A DNA stretch of 64,000 nt from UMGS1994 sp944386155. GTDB lineage: Bacteria > Bacillota > Clostridia > TANB77 > CAG-508. Positions 26,611 to 36,215 of this stretch are shown here, piece after piece; position 1 is the stretch's first letter; every line of letters begins with the position of its first letter. The stretch is taken from positions 930,001 to 994,000 of the forward strand of contig OZ006973.1 in assembly GCA_963931085.1 (NCBI GenBank), read 5' to 3'. The notes beneath the pieces were generated by a model, which saw only the letters and a program-made list of their open reading frames with translations, was not told where the DNA came from and made no database searches. Made by a program: the position numbers and the translations under genes.

Positions 26611-26805
26611 TTATAAATTAAACATTGTTCTTACTGAAGTAAAAAGTTCACTTATTTCGCTTATTACTAAAGAAAGTACAATAACTACTCCAGCTAATGT
26701 AGTCATCATTGCTTGATCATCTCTTCCGGCTCTTAATAAAACTTGATTTAATACTGCAACTAAAATACCTATTGCAGCAATTTTAAATAATAAATCTATA
26801 TCCAT
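26611..26805 (-). CDS. spoIIIAC: stage III sporulation protein AC
   Basis: 64 aa, two membrane helices. The sequence FKIAAIGILVAVLNQVLLRA followed by GRDDQAMM is the family hallmark. Length fits the Bacillus protein (68 aa). Fourth-smallest gene in the operon order AB-AC-AD, 24 bases after spoIIIAB. Acts in the mother-cell membrane as part of the feeding channel complex. Confidence 0.95.
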   Translation of the reverse strand: MDIDLLFKIAAIGILVAVLNQVLLRAGRDDQAMMTTLAGVVIVLSLVISEISELFTSVRTMFNL

Positions 26806-26829
26806 AAAGGTAATCCCCCAAAAAAATTA

Positions 26830-27339
26830 TTATACAAGGATAATTACAAGTCCAATTCCTAAAATAAAACCAATTTTTTTATATAAATTTTCATTTTTTT
26901 CTCTTTCTGCAGTTGCTTGTCCTATTTGTTTGTCAATTAAAGATACAACTAGCTCTATTTCACTTAATTGTCCAAGCTTATCAGTTTTTCCTAAAAGCTT
27001 TCCAAAACCTTTTATTATTTCAATATCTTCTTTATTTAAGAATAAATTTGTATTATCTATTGCATTTTCCCATGTTGATTTTGCTGATTTAAACTCTATG
27101 TATTTTGATGCATTTTTAAAAATATTTGCAACACTTGTATCTACTGTAGTAGATATCTCCTCAAAGATTTCTTTTAACGGCTTATATGTATATCTAATTT
27201 TAGTCTCCATTATTTTAAAAGCATTTTTTATCTCATATAACTCTTTTTCTCTTTGAATATATTTTTTAGATATTTCTATTCCAATTCTTGCAGAACAGAA
27301 AATTATTAAAATAGAAAGTATTAATTTAAAAATAATCAT
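26830..27339 (-). CDS. spoIIIAB: stage III sporulation protein AB
   Basis: 169 aa, GspF/pilus-assembly-like. An N-terminal helix (about 3-21) and a C-terminal helix (about 150-169) flank a helical cytoplasmic domain with KNAFKIMETKIRYTYKPLKEI and GFGKLLGKTDKLGQLSEI, both characteristic. It is separated from spoIIIAA by an unusual 188-base AT-only spacer. In Bacillus the two genes abut, so here spoIIIAB may have its own transcription start. Confidence 0.93.
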   Translation of the reverse strand: MIIFKLILSILIIFCSARIGIEISKKYIQREKELYEIKNAFKIMETKIRYTYKPLKEIFEEISTTVDTSVANIFKNASKYIEFKSAKSTWENAIDNTNLFLNKEDIEIIKGFGKLLGKTDKLGQLSEIELVVSLIDKQIGQATAEREKNENLYKKIGFILGIGLVIILV

Positions 27340-27527
27340 TTTTCACCTATGTATTAATAAATAAATTAAAAAATATTTTAAAAATAAAAAATAAATATTA
27401 AATAATAAAAAAATAATTTAAAAATAACTAAAAAAATAAATAATAAATATAAATATAAATAATAAATATAAATATAAATTAAAAGTAAAATTTTAAAAAT
27501 AACTTAAATTTAAAATCTAAAATAAAA
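27340..27527. repeat. AT-only low-complexity spacer inside the spoIIIA operon
   Basis: Between spoIIIAA and spoIIIAB the sequence is almost entirely A and T, with tandem AATAAATAT-type units (clearest at 27430-27480). No open reading frame, hairpin or promoter is convincing. It interrupts an otherwise tightly packed operon. Confidence 0.75.
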
Positions 27528-28448
27528 TTAAGTATATCTTAATCCATCTAATCTATGAACCTTTTTTATTTTTCCTTTATCTTTATCTGATAAGATTAAT
27601 ATTCTTTCAATAACATGACTATTCATTAATTTATTAAGTTCTGGATTTTTGTAAAGATCTTCTATTATTTCACCATGAGCTGTAAAAATACACTTCACTC
27701 CAGAACATACTACATAATTAATTGCTTCACTATCATTTGTCCCTCCTATTTCATCTGCCACAATTACATCTGGTGCCATTGATCTTATAAGCATTTTCAT
27801 TCCTATTGTTTTAGGTATATTTTCTAAAATATCAGTCCTATCTCCTAAATTATTTTGAGGAATCCCTTTATACATTGAAGAAATTTCGCTTCTTTCATCT
27901 ACTACTCCAACATTAAAAAACATCTTATTTTTCTTTTCAAAATCATCTATTCCTGAACTTAAATTTCTAATAATATCTCTAAGTAATGTAGTTTTTCCAC
28001 TTGCAGGTTTTCCTATAATTAAAGTATTAAAAACTGTATCATTTTTATAATTAATTATGTACTTTATAATATCATCACTACATCCAATTACTTCTTTTGC
28101 GACTCTAAAATTTAAACTATATATATAATTAATATTTATAACCTCATTATTTTCGAAAGCTACATTTCCTGTAATACCAACTCTATGACCACCCTTTACA
28201 GTAATATAACCATTACATATTTGATTTTGATATGAATAAATTGAATTTTCACTTATTAAACTTATTGTTTCAATTAAATCTTCAGAAGTAACTTTATAAT
28301 TTATAACTACATCTTTGTTTGTAAGTTTAATGATTATATTCTTAGTATTACGTAATCTAATTTCTTCAATGAATTTATACATTTCGACTTTTAAATTACT
28401 TAAAATAACTTCTTTAATTTTCTGTGGAAAATAATTAAATATATCCAT
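27528..28448 (-). CDS. spoIIIAA: stage III sporulation protein AA, secretion-type ATPase
   Basis: 306 aa from the ATG at 28448 (GGAGG 7 bases upstream), matching the 307 aa of Bacillus. Walker A is IGKPASGKTT (about 175-184), the Walker B region is VIVADEIGG (about 242-250), and CIFTAHGE is the switch region. It is an AAA/GspE-like ATPase thought to power the spoIIIA complex at the mother-cell membrane. First gene of the operon; a divergent promoter lies upstream of its start. Confidence 0.95.
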   Translation of the reverse strand: MDIFNYFPQKIKEVILSNLKVEMYKFIEEIRLRNTKNIIIKLTNKDVVINYKVTSEDLIETISLISENSIYSYQNQICNGYITVKGGHRVGITGNVAFENNEVININYIYSLNFRVAKEVIGCSDDIIKYIINYKNDTVFNTLIIGKPASGKTTLLRDIIRNLSSGIDDFEKKNKMFFNVGVVDERSEISSMYKGIPQNNLGDRTDILENIPKTIGMKMLIRSMAPDVIVADEIGGTNDSEAINYVVCSGVKCIFTAHGEIIEDLYKNPELNKLMNSHVIERILILSDKDKGKIKKVHRLDGLRYT

Positions 28449-28526
28449 TCCCAGCCCTCCAAAATGTCCTAATATATATATATTCATTTAATTTTTAAAA
28501 TAGAACAAAATAGTAGAATATTTTTA

Positions 28527-28555
28527 TTGACTATTATTTGTAAATGAAGTATTAT
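28527..28555 (+). promoter_or_regulatory. sigma-A type promoter of the AT-hook membrane protein gene
   Basis: -35 TTGACT (28527-28532) and -10 TATTAT (28550-28555), 17-base spacer, about 30 bases before the ATG, with AGGGGGA as ribosome site. I could not identify a sigma-E type promoter for spoIIIAA on the other strand. Confidence 0.65.
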
Positions 28556-28586
28556 TTAAGTATGTATAAATTAGGGGGAAAATTAA

Positions 28587-29051
28587 ATGTATAAGGAAAA
28601 ATCTTTTAAACGTACTATAACAATATTAAGAGTAAGAAGATATCTATTTATATACCTATTTGTTATTATTGGACTTGTTGCATCTTGGTTTGCAGTAAGA
28701 ACATTAATAGAACTACTAGACTTTCCAAAAACTATAATTCCAGTAGTAATGATTGCAGTAGGTGTTACAATATTTTTAATAGCATTTATATTATCAAGCA
28801 ATGTTGAATTTAAAATCAAACAAGCAAAACTTGAAATGGAAATATATAATAAATTAAGATTAAATACAGCAATGCTTACAAAACTTTTAGCAATAAATGG
28901 AATAGCATTAAATCAAGATAATCCTTTAGTTGATTCTACAGACATTATTCCTGCTGATCAATTAAAACCTATGAGAAAAGTTCATGCTAGAAGAGGAAGA
29001 CCAAAAAAGAGCCCTACTCCAAATGAGCAAGATATTTCTAATATTCACTAA
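28587..29051 (+). CDS. small membrane protein with an AT-hook-like tail
   Basis: 154 aa. Two membrane helices (about 22-42 and 52-73) are followed by a helical cytoplasmic segment to about 110. The C-terminal tail holds ARRGRPKKSP (about 134-143), an AT-hook-like GRP core in a basic context. In an AT-rich genome such a motif could bind minor grooves, tethering DNA at the membrane; this is inference. No family recognised. It diverges from the spoIIIA operon and is followed by two terminators. Confidence 0.65.
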   Translation: MYKEKSFKRTITILRVRRYLFIYLFVIIGLVASWFAVRTLIELLDFPKTIIPVVMIAVGVTIFLIAFILSSNVEFKIKQAKLEMEIYNKLRLNTAMLTKLLAINGIALNQDNPLVDSTDIIPADQLKPMRKVHARRGRPKKSPTPNEQDISNIH

Positions 29052-29114
29052 TTTAATTAAAATATATAGATAAATAAAGAATATAGATAAAAAATATAAA
29101 TAAAAAAATAGATA

Positions 29115-29145
29115 AAAAAATCACTTCATATTGAAGTGATTTTTT
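29115..29145 (+). terminator. terminator of the AT-hook membrane protein gene
   Basis: A 14-bp stem (29115-29128 with 29132-29145, loop TAT) with A before and T after the core, so it can act on both strands. The rest of 29052-29367 is AT-rich and empty apart from the second terminator at 29254-29294. Confidence 0.85.
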
Positions 29146-29253
29146 AGTATTATTTTTAACTTATAAATTAATAATTTTTTAAGTGTTTAATATTTAAATA
29201 AAAAATAATAAATAATTATTTTTTGAACTTTATTTAATATATATTTTTAAATC

Positions 29254-29294
29254 AAAAAAGATTAGAGAAAATATATTTTAATCTAATCTTTTTA
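29254..29294 (-). terminator. terminator of the 368-aa membrane protein gene
   Basis: A 12-bp stem AAAAAGATTAGA / TCTAATCTTTTT (29255-29266 with 29282-29293) with flanking A/T runs. Confidence 0.75.
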
Positions 29295-29367
29295 TTTTTT
29301 ATATTGTTTTTATTGTTTTTATTATTATAATATTATACTTTTAAAATTTTATAAATTTATCAATTAT

Positions 29368-30474
29368 TTAATTTCCTGATGTTTCATTATTAGATGTGCT
29401 AGATTCTTCTACTCCATTAGCATTTTCTTCAGTAGCTTCAGGATTTTGTTCATTTGAATTATTGTTATTATTCTCATTATTATTTTCATCTGAAGACTCA
29501 TCACCTACAACTACTTTCTCAAAAGAAGATAATATATAATTTTCTCCGTTTTTTGTAAAAGTATATTTATATTGTTGTAATGTTGCAATATCTAATTGAT
29601 CTTGTCTATTTGTTTTAATTGTTGTACTTAATAAATCATAATTATATCTATCAATATCTAATGTATCACCACTTATTATTGAATTATAATAATCTTCTTT
29701 TCTTATAGATATTAAATCATCTGTAAATGTTTGATTTTGAAAATCATAACTAGATGTTAATGTATAAACTTTAACATTAGCCCCATCTATTGTTGCATCA
29801 GTTGTTTTTATATACATTGGTGTAACATATATTTCTAATTTATCTGTGTAAGAAATTGCTTTATTTACAATTTCAGTTACTAAACATGGATCATCATTTT
29901 GAATTCCTTGTCTTCTAACATTAAATGTTTCTGTTTGAGCATCATAATCAAATGAAGAAATATCATATCCAGGCTTAAAATTATAATCATCAAACATAGT
30001 AACTGTTTGCATATTAACACCTTCTGATGATCCAAACACTAAAGTTAAGCATTCTTCTACTCTAGCTTTTGTTATACTGCCTGCATTTAACTCTTCTTCA
30101 GAAAGTTGTGCAAAAGCAATTTTTAGTTTTAAAATTTCATTTATATTATCTGTAGAAAAATCTCCATTTTGATAAATTGCATATTTTGCAGGTACATTAT
30201 AATTTCCTGCTAATTTATAAGCATTTATTACAGAACTATCATTAAGATTTACTTCTGTCCCATCTTCTTCAGAAGGATCAGCTGGTGGTTCTTCAATATT
30301 ATTTACAACTGCATTTTCAGTTTCGTTAGTGTTATTTCCATACAGTTTTCTTTGTGGCTCACCATCAGATGGTTTTGTAGAAATAATTATTAAACATGTT
30401 ACAATTATTCCAATAATTAATACAAAAAATATTATTAGTGCGACAAGTGGTATACCTGGTTTCTTTTGTTCCAT
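29368..30474 (-). CDS. single-pass membrane protein with a large extracytoplasmic domain, unknown
   Basis: 368 aa. One membrane helix (about 10-31), a Glu/Pro linker, and an outside domain (about 85-325) with YKLAGNYNVPAKYAIYQNGD and YDISSFDYDAQTETFNVRRQ. The last 40 residues are Asn/Glu/Ser low complexity. No family recognised; the middle resembles a cystatin/NTF2-like repeat pair only in vague pattern. It follows holA on the same strand after about 70 bases. A ribosome site (GGAGG) is present. Confidence 0.6.
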   Translation of the reverse strand: MEQKKPGIPLVALIIFFVLIIGIIVTCLIIISTKPSDGEPQRKLYGNNTNETENAVVNNIEEPPADPSEEDGTEVNLNDSSVINAYKLAGNYNVPAKYAIYQNGDFSTDNINEILKLKIAFAQLSEEELNAGSITKARVEECLTLVFGSSEGVNMQTVTMFDDYNFKPGYDISSFDYDAQTETFNVRRQGIQNDDPCLVTEIVNKAISYTDKLEIYVTPMYIKTTDATIDGANVKVYTLTSSYDFQNQTFTDDLISIRKEDYYNSIISGDTLDIDRYNYDLLSTTIKTNRQDQLDIATLQQYKYTFTKNGENYILSSFEKVVVGDESSDENNNENNNNNSNEQNPEATEENANGVEESSTSNNETSGN

Positions 30475-30544
30475 TACTTATTAATCCTCCTCTTTTGTAA
30501 TCAAGAAAATTATATATATAATTTAAATTAAATACAATATATTT

Positions 30545-31564
30545 TTATGAATTTTTACATAAAATTGTTTTAAAGCCAACTTCAATATCCACTAAACCAT
30601 TTTTTGATTTATAATCTAAATCTGAAAGTTCTTCAATTATATTTTTAAGTTCATCTTCTTTAAAATAATAAGCTTGTTTTTTATATTTAGATATTAAAAA
30701 CATTTGATTTGGTTTTAAATTTAATACTTCTTCAATACTTATATTTGAATTATTTAAATTTTCATATAATTTTAATAAATATAATTTTTTAAAATGATTA
30801 TATACTGTAATTAAAATCTTTTGATAGGGCTCTTTATTATATACTAACGTATCTAAAATCTCTAATGCTTTAGCAATATTTTTAGTTCCAATATTGTCCG
30901 TAAAGTCAAAAATAATTGCTTGCATTTGCTTAATAGTAAGACAATCAATATCTTCTTTTTTTATCTCTCCACCAGGTCCTGCATACTCAATTAGTTTTCT
31001 TATCTCATTAATTAAGTCTTGCATATTTGTACCAACTAAATCTATAAAATACATTAGATTTTGATCTGAAATATTAACTTTATATGCTAAAGCTATCTTT
31101 TTTAATCTATCTTTAATTTGTATAGGCTTAAGAAAAACAAATTCTTGAACTATTCCATTTTTTTGAATAAATTTATATAAATTCAAATTTTTCAAAGCAT
31201 CTTCTTCTATAAATATTAAAACATTATAATCTTTAACATAATCAAAATTATTACTTAAATATTCTTCTATTTTGTTTCTATTTGTAGTTATATTTCCTGA
31301 TTTAGAATCTTTTTTAAAAAGTCCTGAATTTTTCACTATAATTAGTTTTTTCTCAAAACCAAATGGTGGAGTCTCTAAATTGCTTATTATATCTAGTATA
31401 TTATTTTCTCCAATCTCAATATAGTTTATACCTTTTTTAAGTTCTCCAAATGATTTTTTAATTTTTTTAATACTTTCTTCTAGTAAAAATTTTTCAGGTC
31501 CATAAAATAAATATAGTGATTTTAAATTAGAAACATTATCAGTATTCAAGAAATATTCCTCCAA
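30545..31564 (-). CDS. holA: DNA polymerase III delta subunit
   Basis: 339 aa, family length. The N-terminus SLYLFYGPEKFLLEESIKKI and the pattern LIIVKNSGLF (about 82-91) followed by EEYLSNN mark the clamp-loader delta subunit. The C-terminal helical domain carries NHFKKLYLLKLYE. It opens the beta clamp with the gamma complex in the cytoplasm. It starts 6 bases after the debranching-enzyme gene and is probably co-transcribed with it. Confidence 0.92.
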   Translation of the reverse strand: MEEYFLNTDNVSNLKSLYLFYGPEKFLLEESIKKIKKSFGELKKGINYIEIGENNILDIISNLETPPFGFEKKLIIVKNSGLFKKDSKSGNITTNRNKIEEYLSNNFDYVKDYNVLIFIEEDALKNLNLYKFIQKNGIVQEFVFLKPIQIKDRLKKIALAYKVNISDQNLMYFIDLVGTNMQDLINEIRKLIEYAGPGGEIKKEDIDCLTIKQMQAIIFDFTDNIGTKNIAKALEILDTLVYNKEPYQKILITVYNHFKKLYLLKLYENLNNSNISIEEVLNLKPNQMFLISKYKKQAYYFKEDELKNIIEELSDLDYKSKNGLVDIEVGFKTILCKNS

Positions 31565-31570
31565 TATTTT

Positions 31571-33607
31571 TTATTTTTGCATAAGCTTAATAAACATTGC
31601 TAAACTCCATGCTTGAGCTGTAGTTCCTCTAGGATTAAATGGCTTCTTAGAATCATATATTTCAGATAAATTCCCAATACATGCATCTTCATATAAAGCT
31701 TTTGTATAAGTTTTCTTCATTTTAACAATATATTTATTATATTCTTCTTGAAGTTTAGCCTTCTTTTCATTATCTTTTTCAGCATTAATTAAATTTTCAT
31801 AAGAAGAAACATATAAATCTGTAAGCCATGGCCATGTAACACCTTGATGATATGTCATATCCCTTTTAAAACTATCTCCATCATATATTCCAACATATTC
31901 TTTTTCTTTTTTACTTAATGTTGCAATACCATATTTAGTAATTAATTCTTCACTTACTTTATTAAAAATATCTTGTGCTTTTGATGTATTTATTGTTATA
32001 ACAGGATAAGTAAGAGCTATCGCAAATAACTGATTAGGTCTTACTTTATCATCTCCTATAACATCAAATAAACATTTTTTATCTTTATTATAAAATTTAT
32101 TTCTAAAAGAATTTTTAACTTTTTTAGCAAGTTCTTTGCATTCGTTCTCTTCTACTTTATCCTTAAATTCTTTTGCTAAAGATTCTGTAATCTTAAGCGC
32201 ATTATACCAAAGAGCATTAATCTCTACAGCTTTTCCGTTTCTAGGAGTAACAGCAAAATTAGCTATCTTAACATCCATCCATGTAAGTTGTGTGTTCTCT
32301 GTTCCTGCAGAAACTAGTCCATCTGTATCAACAAATATATTACTATCATCTATATTAATACCATTTTTAAACATCTTTATAATGTTTTTCATGATATTAT
32401 ATAGATTTGCTTTTACAAATTTATAATCACCTGTATAATTTAAATATTTTTGTACTTGTTCAAAAAGTAAAAGTGAACTATCTACACTATTATAAAGTGG
32501 TCTACTATCAAATCCAGAATATCCATTTGGAATTAATCCATATTTTATATCTCTTGTAAACATAAGTAATATCTCTCTTGCTAGGTCATATCTTTTAGTG
32601 CATAATAAAAGTCCTTCAAAAGAAATTAAAGCATCTCTTCCCCAATCTAGGAACCATGGATAACCCGCTATAATAGTATGAAGTGAAAATTTAGGTCTAT
32701 ATGTAATAAACAAATCAGAGTTTATTACTAGATCTCTCATTAATTCATTTTTTTCTTTATCTTTTTTTGATAAAACAATCTCATTATTAATTAAACCTGA
32801 GTATGAAACAATTTTATCTAATCTCTCTTTTTCATCTTTTATAACTTCAAAGCCATCTATTTCGTCAATATTTTCATCTAATGAACATACAAAAGAAATT
32901 CTTTTTCTTTCATATGCTTTTACTAAAACTTCGTATCTTCCAGAAATCGCTAAGTTTTCTTCAGGATAAAAACCTCTTTTTTCTTCTTCTATATAATATA
33001 TATTTTTAAAGCTATCATGTTCATGCTTTATGTATTCTCCTTCATTAACACACATATATATAGGATAAACACTATTAGAATCAATAATTATCTTAACTTT
33101 TCTATCATCTACTTTTTGTCTTAAAATATATTCATGATCATTATTTATGCAATGGAAATCTCTAAAATTAAGTAATGGGGTAATTTTAAATATGAAATCC
33201 CTATTTAAATTTTTTATATTATATGTAACACATACAGTATTTTTTCCATATAACATACAAATCTGCTTTTCTATTTTTATACCATCTATTTCGTATTCAA
33301 AGATTGGATTATAAACTTTTTCAAAAGACTTTAAATTTTTATATCCTTCTGAAATATAATTTTTGCAAACATTTGAATATAATATTTTTTCTTCTTTAGT
33401 ATCTTCATATGTTATGCTTTCATCTACTTTGGATAAGATTACGAATCTTCTAGAAGGAGGGTCTAACGGTGCCACTAAAAGTCCATGATATTTTCTTGTA
33501 TTAATTCCAAGTATTGTTTGACTTGCAAAACCTCCAATTCCATTTGAAATAACCCATTCTCTATTTAATCCCTTTTGTAATTCTAAACTCTTTCCATTAA
33601 TTTTCAT
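31571..33607 (-). CDS. glycogen debranching enzyme, GH133-type amylo-alpha-1,6-glucosidase
   Basis: 678 aa. The N-terminal domain begins EWVISNGIGGFASQTILGIN and TRKYHGLLVAPLDPPSRRF, diagnostic of the bacterial/archaeal debranching family. The catalytic (alpha/alpha)6 domain contains GYPWFLDWGRDALISFEGLL and LTWMDVK, with the acidic residues expected for inverting hydrolysis. It removes 1,6-branches from glycogen. It stands between the YvcK-like gene and holA on one strand. No glycogen synthesis genes are in the window. Confidence 0.9.
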   Translation of the reverse strand: MKINGKSLELQKGLNREWVISNGIGGFASQTILGINTRKYHGLLVAPLDPPSRRFVILSKVDESITYEDTKEEKILYSNVCKNYISEGYKNLKSFEKVYNPIFEYEIDGIKIEKQICMLYGKNTVCVTYNIKNLNRDFIFKITPLLNFRDFHCINNDHEYILRQKVDDRKVKIIIDSNSVYPIYMCVNEGEYIKHEHDSFKNIYYIEEEKRGFYPEENLAISGRYEVLVKAYERKRISFVCSLDENIDEIDGFEVIKDEKERLDKIVSYSGLINNEIVLSKKDKEKNELMRDLVINSDLFITYRPKFSLHTIIAGYPWFLDWGRDALISFEGLLLCTKRYDLAREILLMFTRDIKYGLIPNGYSGFDSRPLYNSVDSSLLLFEQVQKYLNYTGDYKFVKANLYNIMKNIIKMFKNGINIDDSNIFVDTDGLVSAGTENTQLTWMDVKIANFAVTPRNGKAVEINALWYNALKITESLAKEFKDKVEENECKELAKKVKNSFRNKFYNKDKKCLFDVIGDDKVRPNQLFAIALTYPVITINTSKAQDIFNKVSEELITKYGIATLSKKEKEYVGIYDGDSFKRDMTYHQGVTWPWLTDLYVSSYENLINAEKDNEKKAKLQEEYNKYIVKMKKTYTKALYEDACIGNLSEIYDSKKPFNPRGTTAQAWSLAMFIKLMQK

Positions 33608-33673
33608 TTGTACATTAACTCCTATTATAATAAAAATTATTTTTAATTTTTAATTTTTAAATTATATTTTATA

Positions 33674-35272
33674 TTAATCATCTTTTTCATTTGAATTTAT
33701 ATTATTTTGACTGTTTCTTAAATCTAATCTTTCCATTTCCTTATATAATTTAAGATTTTCATTTTTCTTTTCAGCTGTAGACTGAATAGATTCTATTCTA
33801 TCTCTATATTTAGTATTAAATTTACTTTTTCTTCTTCCACGTTTCTTTTGAACTCTATTTTTAGCTTGTTCAATAGATTTTTCCCTATCTTTCTTGTCTT
33901 TTCTATCGCTTTTAACTCTTTTTTTCTCACTCTTTTTTTCTTCTTCTAAAACAGAATTTAAGAATAAGTATTGAGGAGTTGCTTGCTTATCTCTAAATTT
34001 AAGATCATTACAGATTAATTCCATAACTGTTGTTGCGATACTATCTGGGTTATGTCTTATATAATCACCATCAATCATTGATAAATGTTTTTGGATAATT
34101 TTAATTCCTTTTTTAGTAACTTTATCAATATCTTGATCTACAACGTCAGCTCCCTCTAAATTATATTTTCTAATATATTCAGGAACAATTTCACCAGTAT
34201 CTGCTAAGCAATAATCTATAATATTTCTTCCTAAATGATCAAATATAGCATCTAAATGATCTGAAATAGAATAATTATCAGTTTGACCAGGTTCAGTCAT
34301 AATATTTGTAACATAAATTTTAATTGCCTTTGATTCTTTAATAGTTCTTGAAACATTTTTAACTAATAAATTAGGCAAAACATTTGTATATAAACTTCCA
34401 GGTCCGATTATTATTGCATCAGCATCTTCTATTGCTTCTAAAACTCCTGGGGCAGGTTTACAATTTGATGGTGTAATATAAATTCTATCTATTTTAGAAA
34501 CTTTTTCATAAACCATCTCTGGTATTTTTTCTTTACTTTCAACTGTAGTTCCATCTTCAAGCTCTGCACATATTTTAATCTCATCTAAAGTTGATGGTAA
34601 AACTTTACCTGTTATATTTAAAACCTCTGTACTTTTTTGAATACCTTCTGATAAATTATCAAACATTTCATTCATAGCTAGTAAAAATACATCGCCAAAT
34701 TTAATATCTTTTAATTTTGGATTTTTATATTTCCAATTCATTAGCTTGTCCATTAATTCTTCTTTATCAGAAAGTGCAACAATACTTTCTGTAATATCGT
34801 CAAATGGAAGTGTATTTAAGATTTCTCTTGATTTTGTATCAATTTTACCATAATCAGATAAAGTTACTATAGCTGTAATATTATTAGTGTATTTTTTTAA
34901 ACCTTTAATAACAGTGTTTAATCCATTTCCTCCACCTATTACAACAATTTTAGGACCCTCATTATATATAGTCCTATTAAATATTAAACTTTTCATATTA
35001 AGGTTTGCTTTTTTACCTTTTTCTGAAAACTTGTTGTTAGCTTCTACTACAATTTCCATTGTTCTTTTTTGTATAAATACAATACCTATTATAATCATTG
35101 AAAATCCAACAGCAAACATTAAAACTATTTTTAAAATATCTTCTGGTTTTAATATATTAGTTTGTAATACATATGTAAAAGCAAAACATGTACAAACAAT
35201 ACCTATTAAAATAATTAAAATCCATCTTTTTATTTTTGTCTTTCCATTAAACCAATTAAAAAATCCTAACAT
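33674..35272 (-). CDS. YvcK/CofD-like gluconeogenesis factor with membrane anchor and basic tail
   Basis: 532 aa. Two N-terminal membrane helices (about 15-60) precede the YvcK core: VIGGGNGLNTVIKGLKKYTN (about 112-131), TLSDYG, NLLVKNVSRTI. Bacillus YvcK is soluble (about 317 aa) and needed for growth on gluconeogenic carbon and normal cell shape. This one adds the two helices and a C-terminal Lys/Arg/Glu-rich extension (about 445-532, with KKRGRRKSKF). Placed just before murB in the direction of transcription reversed: murB start at 36198 is upstream, 26 bases apart. UDP-sugar binding is expected from the family. Confidence 0.85.
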   Translation of the reverse strand: MLGFFNWFNGKTKIKRWILIILIGIVCTCFAFTYVLQTNILKPEDILKIVLMFAVGFSMIIIGIVFIQKRTMEIVVEANNKFSEKGKKANLNMKSLIFNRTIYNEGPKIVVIGGGNGLNTVIKGLKKYTNNITAIVTLSDYGKIDTKSREILNTLPFDDITESIVALSDKEELMDKLMNWKYKNPKLKDIKFGDVFLLAMNEMFDNLSEGIQKSTEVLNITGKVLPSTLDEIKICAELEDGTTVESKEKIPEMVYEKVSKIDRIYITPSNCKPAPGVLEAIEDADAIIIGPGSLYTNVLPNLLVKNVSRTIKESKAIKIYVTNIMTEPGQTDNYSISDHLDAIFDHLGRNIIDYCLADTGEIVPEYIRKYNLEGADVVDQDIDKVTKKGIKIIQKHLSMIDGDYIRHNPDSIATTVMELICNDLKFRDKQATPQYLFLNSVLEEEKKSEKKRVKSDRKDKKDREKSIEQAKNRVQKKRGRRKSKFNTKYRDRIESIQSTAEKKNENLKLYKEMERLDLRNSQNNINSNEKDD

Positions 35273-35298
35273 CTAACTAATCCTTTCTTGATAAAAAA

Positions 35299-36198
35299 TT
35301 ATTCTCCAATTATTATTATTTCAGTTTGTATTACTTTTCCAAACTTTTCTTTAATTACATCTTTAGTATATTTAATTAATTTAATAATATCATCTGCTGT
35401 AGCATTATTATTATTTATTATAAAACCTGCATGCTTAGTAGAAATCTCAGCACCGCCGATTCTATATCCTTTAAGTCCAGCATCATCAATTAATTTTGCA
35501 GTAATAAAATCTTCTCCTCTTTTAAATGTACTACCAGCACTTGGTTTATCTAGTGGTTGAGAAGTAGTCCTTTTAGTATAATTTTCTTTGATTTTATTTT
35601 CTATTTGATCTATATCACCTTTTTCAAGTTTAAAAGAGCTTTCTAAAATTATATATTTATTTGTTGAAAAAATACTTTTTCTATATTCAAAATTATGCTC
35701 TTTATTATTTATAGTATGTTCTTCTAAATTTTCATCTAAATATCTTGTTTCGATTAGGACATCTTTTATTTCATTTCCAAAAGCTCCAGCATTCATTCTA
35801 ACAGCTCCTCCGACACTTCCAGGTATTCCAGAAAGTCCTTCAAACCCAGTAAAGCCACTTTTAGAAACTTTATTTGAAAGAAGAATTAAGCTTGCCCCCG
35901 CTTCTGCTATAATTTTATTATCATCAAAAGTTATTTTATCCATTAAAAGCTTAATGATAGCACCTCTGAATCCTTTATCTTTAACTAATATATTAGTTCC
36001 ATTTCCTATAATAAAAGTTTCAATATTATATTCTTTTGAAACTTTTAAAACATATTTTAAATCACTAATATTTCTTACAAAAATAAAATAATCAGCATTG
36101 CCACCTACTTTAAATGAAGTATGTTTACTCATAGGCTCATTAATTAAAATATCTTTTTTTTCAATATTTTGAACAAGTTTATCATAATATGAAATCAC
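35299..36198 (-). CDS. murB: UDP-N-acetylenolpyruvoylglucosamine reductase
   Basis: 299 aa, short (type II) form. FAD-binding GNGTNILVKDKGFRG (about 62-76), the loop GLSGIPGSVGGAVRMNAGAFG (about 120-140), the proton-donor serine in AGSTFKR and a C-terminal Glu in IQTEI are present. It makes UDP-MurNAc for peptidoglycan. Upstream of the YvcK-like gene, as in many Firmicutes, where YvcK and MurB are often adjacent; this supports a cell-wall link. Confidence 0.95.
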   Translation of the reverse strand: MISYYDKLVQNIEKKDILINEPMSKHTSFKVGGNADYFIFVRNISDLKYVLKVSKEYNIETFIIGNGTNILVKDKGFRGAIIKLLMDKITFDDNKIIAEAGASLILLSNKVSKSGFTGFEGLSGIPGSVGGAVRMNAGAFGNEIKDVLIETRYLDENLEEHTINNKEHNFEYRKSIFSTNKYIILESSFKLEKGDIDQIENKIKENYTKRTTSQPLDKPSAGSTFKRGEDFITAKLIDDAGLKGYRIGGAEISTKHAGFIINNNNATADDIIKLIKYTKDVIKEKFGKVIQTEIIIIGE

Positions 36199-36215
36199 AA
36201 AAGGCCTCCCTTAAC

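Noticed and set aside
28583..28819. Minus-strand open frame opposite the AT-hook membrane protein
   Set aside because: The plus-strand gene has promoter, ribosome site and membrane helices; the antisense frame has none.
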